Of a DNA stretch of 6,636 nt, positions 1 to 4,776 are shown in pieces. The position numbers were made by a program, and so were the translations under genes. The stretch is taken from assembly GCA_027618855.1 (NCBI GenBank), contig JAQCID010000064.1:1-6636 (forward strand), written 5' to 3'. The notes under the pieces are model-generated. The model ran no database searches, had not been told where the DNA came from, and saw nothing but the letters and a program-made list of their open reading frames with translations. How positions within the stretch are numbered: position 1 is the first letter of the stretch; every line of letters starts with the position of its first letter. The DNA comes from Bacteroidota bacterium. Its GTDB lineage: Bacteria; Bacteroidota; Bacteroidia; Flavobacteriales_D; Sanyastnellaceae.

Positions 1-1516
1 TCTCACTGTCGATTTGGTCAAAAGATTTCCTGCTTTTACCTTTACCTACAAGCGCCTCAAGTGACATTGCATTGTAATTGAGAAAAATTTCAGCCAGGTT
101 TTCTAATTTGTGAGTTTGGTCTGGATCAAGCAGGTAGTGCGCGATCATACAATCAAAAACATTTTTAGAGAGTTTGACCCCAAGCCGTCCAAATACTTTT
201 CTACTGAATTTATAGTTCGTCGCAGTAATCTTTTTTGATTGGTCCTCAAGGAGAGGTTGAAACGCTTCAATGATCGATGAGGCTCCGTCTCCAAGGGGAA
301 CATACCATGCTTCTCCAGGCTTGATGGCAAATGAGAACCCCAATAGTTTATCCAACATGGGGTTAAACCCATCCGTGATGATATGAAACCCCCAACCTGA
401 TGATTCCTGAAGTTTGGCAATCAACTTTGAGCGTCCTGAAGGCGAGTCAGCGACATGGTAGTCCCCTGAAGGTTTTGTTGTTTGAGGACGAACATGATCG
501 ACAAGGGGTGGGGGCAATGCCGTGGGCGTGGAGAGGACTTCGGAATTGTCCCCGAACATACTCACTTGCCCTACAGGGTTTGTATTGATTTTAACCGGCG
601 TAGCTGGAGGAGTCTCGGTCGATACGTTGGCACTAGGTATAAGCTTACGTAATAGGGTGCGGAACTCTAATTCTTCTAGTATTTCTGCCAAAAGACTTAC
701 GTTAGCCTCATTTTTTACCATGCCCTCAATATTTACCTCAGCAGGAATATCAAGTACGATCGTGGCAAGTTTTCTGGAAAGGAGAGCTTGTTCATGATTC
801 GCCTCCACTTTTTCTTTTAGTTTTCCTTTCAGCTGATTTATATTTTCATACAATCCCTCAATGCTGTCGAATTCGCAGAGTAATTTTGCAGCGGTTTTTG
901 CGCCCACCCCCGGAACTCCTGGGATGTTGTCAGATGCATCTCCCATAAGCCCCAAATAGTCAATAACCTGCTCGGTGCGATTGAGTCCAAATCGGGCACA
1001 AATTTCTTCGGGTCCCCATATTTCAGCTGGGTTACCTCCTCTTCCGGGTCGATACATCTTTACTCTGTCGGAAACAAGTTGACCGAAATCTTTGTCGGGG
1101 GTCATCAGATACACATCATACCCTTCTTTCTCTGCTTTTTTTGCGAGATATCCAATCAAATCGTCGGCCTCGTACCCCATTTCCATTCTTGTGGAAATCT
1201 GCAGGCCTTCCAGAACTTTTTTAATGAGGGGCACACTCAATTTAATGTCCTCAGGCGTTTCATCCCTATTTGCCTTGTATTCAGGGTAGATTACATTCCT
1301 AAAGGACCCACCAGGAGGGTCGAAAACCACTGAGATATGTGTTGGATTTTCAACTCTGATAATTTCTAGAACGGCATTTGTGAAGCCAAATACAGCAGAT
1401 GTGTTGAGTCCTTTTGAATTAATACGTGGGGTTTTTATAAACGCGTAGTAAGCTCTATAAATAAGTGCGTAGGCGTCTATTAAGAATAGTTTTTTATTTG
1501 ATGGAGCTGACAACAT
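1..1516 (-). CDS. polA: DNA polymerase I, N-terminal part (3' end beyond the window)
   Basis: DNA polymerase I fills gaps and removes RNA primers during lagging-strand synthesis and excision repair. The frame is open from the ATG at 1516 to the left edge, giving 505 codons of an expected 900-950, so the polymerase domain is not visible. Residues 1-165 are the 5'-3' nuclease: LIDAYALIYRAYYAF with D14, VVFDPPG with D66, EYKANR, YEADD (E116, D118, D119) and TPDKD (D141, D143). Residues about 185-215 are the helix-hairpin-helix region with LMGDASDNIPGVPGVG (D193, D196). A Pro/Thr-rich linker (about 300-350) holds QVSMF. The 3'-5' exonuclease-like domain begins near D352. There the usual FDTET reads FHIIT (H378, I380 in place of Asp, Glu) and the usual NxKYD reads NYKFS (S438 in place of Asp), so proofreading is probably lost. 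The start is supported by the family N-terminus and by a Shine-Dalgarno-like site. It lies 12 nt after the DUF2480 stop, last visible gene of the likely operon. Identity is very secure; the exonuclease inference rests on alignment by eye. Confidence 0.97.
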   Translation of the reverse strand, partial: MLSAPSNKKLFLIDAYALIYRAYYAFIKTPRINSKGLNTSAVFGFTNAVLEIIRVENPTHISVVFDPPGGSFRNVIYPEYKANRDETPEDIKLSVPLIKKVLEGLQISTRMEMGYEADDLIGYLAKKAEKEGYDVYLMTPDKDFGQLVSDRVKMYRPGRGGNPAEIWGPEEICARFGLNRTEQVIDYLGLMGDASDNIPGVPGVGAKTAAKLLCEFDSIEGLYENINQLKGKLKEKVEANHEQALLSRKLATIVLDIPAEVNIEGMVKNEANVSLLAEILEELEFRTLLRKLIPSANVSTETPPATPVKINTNPVGQVSMFGDNSEVLSTPTALPPPLVDHVRPQTTKPSGDYHVADSPSGRSKLIAKLQESSGWGFHIITDGFNPMLDKLLGFSFAIKPGEAWYVPLGDGASSIIEAFQPLLEDQSKKITATNYKFSRKVFGRLGVKLSKNVFDCMIAHYLLDPDQTHKLENLAEIFLNYNAMSLEALVGKGKSRKSFDQIDSE

Positions 1517-1522
1517 TTATAT

Positions 1523-1530
1523 TCACCCTT
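1523..1530 (-). promoter_or_regulatory. Shine-Dalgarno-like site of polA
   Basis: Read on the minus strand, AAGGGTGA lies 6 nt before the polA ATG. Its GGTGA core is complementary to the UCACC of a standard 16S rRNA 3' end. It overlaps the TAA stop of the DUF2480 gene, so ribosomes ending there could reinitiate at polA. It is the only gene start in the window with a good match; the dxs, purQ and DUF2480 starts show none, as is common in Bacteroidota. The site supports the chosen polA start. Function is inferred. Confidence 0.5.
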
Positions 1531-2056
1531 AGCGAGGTTCACTCTTATAAATGGGAACGGTACTGCATGCCTCACCGAACATTAAACTCTTGACGACGGG
1601 TTGCAGTTTTTGTTGGATTTGAAGAAGTGAGTTCGCTCCACCGGAATTTGAACAGCCTCTTATGACAACTCTTTTGCCAGCATATTCTTCGGGTGATAGA
1701 TTCTCGATGGCACGTTTTAAAGATTCTGCCTGTGCGTTTTCCAATCCCCCCACCACAACAAATTCAGAAGTGGATAGTGTTGCTGAGACTAACATCCAAG
1801 CCCAATCTGGAACGATTGCATCTTCAGTACATGTAAGCCCGACACCTAGTCCGCTGAAGTTTTCGGGTTTCAGGGTTTTTGCTTTCTCCCTAAATTCTTT
1901 TTCTCTCACGATCATCCCCTGCCAAAGCCAGTCTGTGAAGTCAAGTTCGACACATTTAATTTCGCTTAATTGGCCGAGGTCTATTTGTACTAAGCCACTC
2001 TCTTCTACACGGTTGCGAATACCGCCGTCCATATCCTTATTTTCCGAATTCATCAT
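1529..2056 (-). CDS. DUF2480 family protein, function unknown
   Basis: This 175-residue soluble protein has no signal peptide or membrane segment. I recognise it from memory as DUF2480, a family of about 165-170 residues known from Bacteroidota and without an established function. Family-typical stretches are GLVQIDL (21-27), FTDWLWQGMIVREKEFRE (40-57), LTCTEDAIVPDWAWMLV (74-90), RVVIRGC (129-135) and SLMFGEACSTVPIYK (157-171). Three cysteines lie in these conserved stretches (C76, C135, C164) and C35 is outside them, so a metal or Fe-S site is conceivable but unproven. From memory, relatives in other Bacteroidota often sit beside SUF Fe-S assembly genes; here the neighbours are dxs and polA. 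The start ATG (2056-2054) overlaps the dxs stop as ATGA, implying translational coupling. A second ATG follows directly (2053-2051), so the true start could be one codon later. The stop is 12 nt before polA. Confidence 0.92.
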   Translation of the reverse strand: MMNSENKDMDGGIRNRVEESGLVQIDLGQLSEIKCVELDFTDWLWQGMIVREKEFREKAKTLKPENFSGLGVGLTCTEDAIVPDWAWMLVSATLSTSEFVVVGGLENAQAESLKRAIENLSPEEYAGKRVVIRGCSNSGGANSLLQIQQKLQPVVKSLMFGEACSTVPIYKSEPR

Positions 2057-4017
2057 GCACTTTGAGCGTTGTTGTCACGCAAATTCTTATTGATTTTGAG
2101 TCGTTCCATCTCTTCACAGAGTTGAGCAGCAATGGCCTCTGCATCGTATCCACATTCCGCATAAAGTTCCGCCTGAGTACCGTGCTCGACCCATCGGTCT
2201 GGCATCCCCAATCTCGTCACTTTTGCGTGATACCCTTGTTCGGACATCCATTCGATCACTGCAGATCCGAATCCTCCTTGAATCGTGCCATCCTCTACTG
2301 TAATGACTGATTTAAATCTACCGAAAATTTCGTGCAACATTATTTCGTCAAGTGGTTTCACAAATCTCATGTCGTAATGTGCCACAGAAATCCCTTTCTT
2401 CTCAACTTCTGCAATCCCCTTCTGTGCCTCAGTTCCGATAGCCCCTATACTTAGCAAGGCTATGTCATCTCCATTCTTCAATTTGCGTCCTTTTCCGATG
2501 GCAATCTCAGAAAATTTATTCCTCCAATCTGCGATAGAACCAGTTCCTCTGGGATAACGAATCGAGAAGGGGCCATGATGCTTCTCCGATGCGGTATACA
2601 TCATATTCCTTAATTCTACTTCATCCATAGGGGCTGCCACCACCATGTTGGGGATGCATCTCATATATGCCAAATCAAATGCTCCGTGGTGCGTAGGCCC
2701 ATCGGCTCCTGCGATCCCCGCTCTGTCAAGACAGAAAACAACATGTAAGTTTTGGAGCGCAACATCGTGTACCACCTGATCATATGCACGTTGCATAAAG
2801 CTTGAATAAATATTACAAAACGGGATCAGCCCACTTGTTGCCATTCCGGCACTGAATGTAACAGCATGCTGTTCAGCGATACCTACATCGAATGCTCTGT
2901 CAGGCATTTGCTCCATCATCATCTTTAATGAACATCCGGAGGGCATTGCTGGAGTTACGCCGACAATACGTCTGTTTTTCTTGGCTAAATCGATGATGGT
3001 TTGGCCGAAAACATCCTGGAATTTGGGAGGTTTAGGACCCGTATCGACTTCAGTCGTTTGAATACTTTCCCCGGTTTCTTTGTTAAATAATCCGGGTGCG
3101 TGCCATTTCGTAGGGCTCCCCAATTCGGAAGGTTCGTATTTCGCTCCTTTCCGAGTTACGCAGTGTAACAATTTGGGGCCTGGGATGTCCTTTAAATCGG
3201 CAAGGACCTTTGTTAAATGCTCAACGTTGTGGCCGTCAACCGGACCGAAATATCTAAAATTTAATGACTCAAACAGATTGCTTTGTTTGAGAATGGCCGA
3301 CTTGATTGCATTTTCTACTTTTTGGACTACAGCTTGCGCATTGGGCCCAAATTTTGAGATTTGTCCAAGCAGATTCCAAACCTCATCTTTCACTTTGTTG
3401 TAAGTGTGAGAAGTCGTGATGTCGGTGAGGTATTCTTTTAAGGCTCCGACGTTGGGGTCGATGGACATACAATTGTCGTTGAGAATAACGAGCAGATTGC
3501 TGTCCTCAATTCCAGCGTGATTCATCCCCTCAAATGCCAGGCCTGCAGTCATTGCTCCATCTCCAATCACCGCGATATGATGTCGATCCCTATCTGCATT
3601 CAATCGAGACCCAACCGCCATGCCAAGGGCAGCCGAGATGCTGGTGCTACTGTGTCCAACGCCGAATGTGTCGTATTCGCTTTCTGATCGTTTGGGAAAT
3701 CCACTGAGCCCCTTGTACTTTCTGTTTGTATGGAAGTTTTCACGACGTCCCGTTAAGATTTTATGACCGTAAGCCTGGTGACCAACGTCCCAAACGATTT
3801 GATCTTCAGGAGTGTTAAACGTGTAATGAAGGGCTACGGTAAGTTCTACGACCCCCAAACTCGCTCCGAAATGACCTCCTTTTTCCGAGACCACATCTAT
3901 AATAAACTGCCGAAGCTCGGTACAAACTTGTTCTAACTCTTCCGGATTGAAATTTTCTCGCAAGTCTGCGGGAATTTTAATCTTTTCTAAAAAAGGACCG
4001 GCTGGAAAGGGCTTCAT
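2053..4017 (-). CDS. dxs: 1-deoxy-D-xylulose-5-phosphate synthase
   Basis: Dxs condenses pyruvate with glyceraldehyde 3-phosphate, releasing CO2, to give 1-deoxy-D-xylulose 5-phosphate. It uses thiamine diphosphate and a divalent metal, acts in the cytosol, and commits carbon to the MEP isoprenoid pathway and to thiamine. The 654 residues are full length for the family, which is about 620-650. The N-terminal domain has GGHFGASLGVVELTVALHY with H49, WDVGHQAYGHKILTGRR (76-92), GVGHSSTSISAALG (119-132) and the cofactor signature GDG (152-154) to N180/N182. The pyrimidine-binding domain has DVGIAEQHAVTF with catalytic E382, then LDRAGIAGADGPTHHG (430-445) and SIRYPRGTG (485-493). The C-terminal transketolase-like domain starts near 505. 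The usual KGKGY-type motif reads KGAKY (290-294), a small deviation. The ATG at 4017 gives the expected N-terminus and has no clear Shine-Dalgarno. It follows purQ by 18 nt and overlaps the DUF2480 gene by 4 nt. Confidence 0.98.
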   Translation of the reverse strand: MKPFPAGPFLEKIKIPADLRENFNPEELEQVCTELRQFIIDVVSEKGGHFGASLGVVELTVALHYTFNTPEDQIVWDVGHQAYGHKILTGRRENFHTNRKYKGLSGFPKRSESEYDTFGVGHSSTSISAALGMAVGSRLNADRDRHHIAVIGDGAMTAGLAFEGMNHAGIEDSNLLVILNDNCMSIDPNVGALKEYLTDITTSHTYNKVKDEVWNLLGQISKFGPNAQAVVQKVENAIKSAILKQSNLFESLNFRYFGPVDGHNVEHLTKVLADLKDIPGPKLLHCVTRKGAKYEPSELGSPTKWHAPGLFNKETGESIQTTEVDTGPKPPKFQDVFGQTIIDLAKKNRRIVGVTPAMPSGCSLKMMMEQMPDRAFDVGIAEQHAVTFSAGMATSGLIPFCNIYSSFMQRAYDQVVHDVALQNLHVVFCLDRAGIAGADGPTHHGAFDLAYMRCIPNMVVAAPMDEVELRNMMYTASEKHHGPFSIRYPRGTGSIADWRNKFSEIAIGKGRKLKNGDDIALLSIGAIGTEAQKGIAEVEKKGISVAHYDMRFVKPLDEIMLHEIFGRFKSVITVEDGTIQGGFGSAVIEWMSEQGYHAKVTRLGMPDRWVEHGTQAELYAECGYDAEAIAAQLCEEMERLKINKNLRDNNAQSA

Positions 4018-4035
4018 GATATCGTACCTAGATTG

Positions 4036-4728
4036 TTATGCGTCTATAAGTTCAACAAGTCCTCGTAGGATTGCGACACCGTCAGAATTTCCGAGGTCTT
4101 CAGAGCAGGCTCGTTCAGGGTGGGGCATCATGCCAAATACGTTTTTATTAACGTTACAAATTCCAGCAATATTGTTGATGGAACCGTTTGGATTAGAAGC
4201 ATTGCTAACTTTTCCATTTTCATCACAATAGCGGAAAATAACTTGGTCATTTTCTTCGAGTGCTTCAAGTTCTTCTTTTGGAAGAAAGTAGTTGCCCTCT
4301 CCATGAGCAATCGGGATCATTAATGGAATCGTTTGGTCCAATTCGGAAGAGATAGATGCCGAATGTGAAGCGGGCAGGATATGAACGTTTTTGCAGATGA
4401 ACTTTCTACTTTCATTATGCATGAGCGTTCCTGGTAGAAGTCCCGCCTCGCAGAGTATTTGAAAACCGTTACAAATGCCAAGTACTTTCCCGCCTTTCCC
4501 AGCAAATTTCACGACCTCTTCCATGATGGGTGCAAATCGTGCAATTGCACCACTTCTCAAGTAATCGCCATAACTGAATCCTCCAGGAAGGACTACTGCA
4601 TCAACATTTTGAAGGTCTGAATCTTTGTGCCAAAGCTCTACGGCCTCATATCCGAGGCTGTCTTTTAAGGCATGGACGATGTCCATGTTACAATTTGATC
4701 CGGGGAAGGTGACGACGCCTATTCTCAT
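4036..4728 (-). CDS. purQ: Phosphoribosylformylglycinamidine synthase subunit PurQ (glutamine amidotransferase)
   Basis: PurQ is the class I glutaminase of the multi-subunit FGAM synthase. It releases ammonia from glutamine and passes it to PurL, which converts FGAR to FGAM with ATP in de novo purine synthesis; PurS bridges the two. The 230 residues are the usual stand-alone size. The start MRIGVVTFPGSNC is typical, followed by VVLPGGFSYGDYLRSGAIA (45-63), the nucleophile elbow LGICNGFQIL with C86, an AHGEGNYF segment (141-148), and MPHPER (201-206) supplying H203 and E205, so the triad is complete. A separate PurQ implies that the organism uses PurS, PurQ and a small PurL rather than the single large fused enzyme; neither partner gene is in the window. 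It is the first gene of the probable purQ-dxs-DUF2480-polA transcript, 48 nt after the surface-protein gene. No clear Shine-Dalgarno precedes the ATG. Confidence 0.97.
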   Translation of the reverse strand: MRIGVVTFPGSNCNMDIVHALKDSLGYEAVELWHKDSDLQNVDAVVLPGGFSYGDYLRSGAIARFAPIMEEVVKFAGKGGKVLGICNGFQILCEAGLLPGTLMHNESRKFICKNVHILPASHSASISSELDQTIPLMIPIAHGEGNYFLPKEELEALEENDQVIFRYCDENGKVSNASNPNGSINNIAGICNVNKNVFGMMPHPERACSEDLGNSDGVAILRGLVELIDA

Positions 4729-4776
4729 AGTGCGAAGTTCGTCAAAATAAGGGGATTATCTATCTCCCAACCCTCT
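4729..4776 (-). promoter_or_regulatory. Spacer before purQ: weak candidate promoter and hairpin
   Basis: This is the largest gene-free gap in the window. On the minus strand, TTG (4770-4768) is followed after 18 nt by TATTTTG (4749-4743), close to the Bacteroidota promoter pattern TTG-N17-23-TAnnTTTG but one base short in the -7 element. Transcription would start about 7-10 nt before the purQ ATG. In the same stretch GGGA (4768-4765) can pair with TCCC (4755-4752) across a 9-nt loop, followed by CTTATTTT. That is only a four-pair stem, poor as an intrinsic terminator for the upstream gene. Both readings are weak, and simple readthrough into purQ is equally possible. Confidence 0.3.

Noticed and set aside
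145..420. Minus-strand open frame of 91 codons inside polA
   Set aside because: It lies in another frame of polA, which reads without interruption through this stretch.
1662..2093. Plus-strand open frame of 143 codons opposite the DUF2480 gene
   Set aside because: It lies antisense to a well-supported coding sequence, has no family resemblance and low-complexity composition; it is a shadow frame.
3080..3403. Plus-strand open frame of 107 codons inside dxs
   Set aside because: It is antisense to an intact dxs reading frame and shows no recognisable protein features.
4012..4023. GATATCATG at the dxs start and again at the right edge (6636-6628)
   Set aside because: The shared nine bases are a palindrome plus a start codon with no further flanking similarity; this is probably chance.
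4752..4768. Intrinsic terminator after the surface-protein gene
   Set aside because: Only four base pairs with a nine-base loop and an interrupted T tract; too weak to call on its own.
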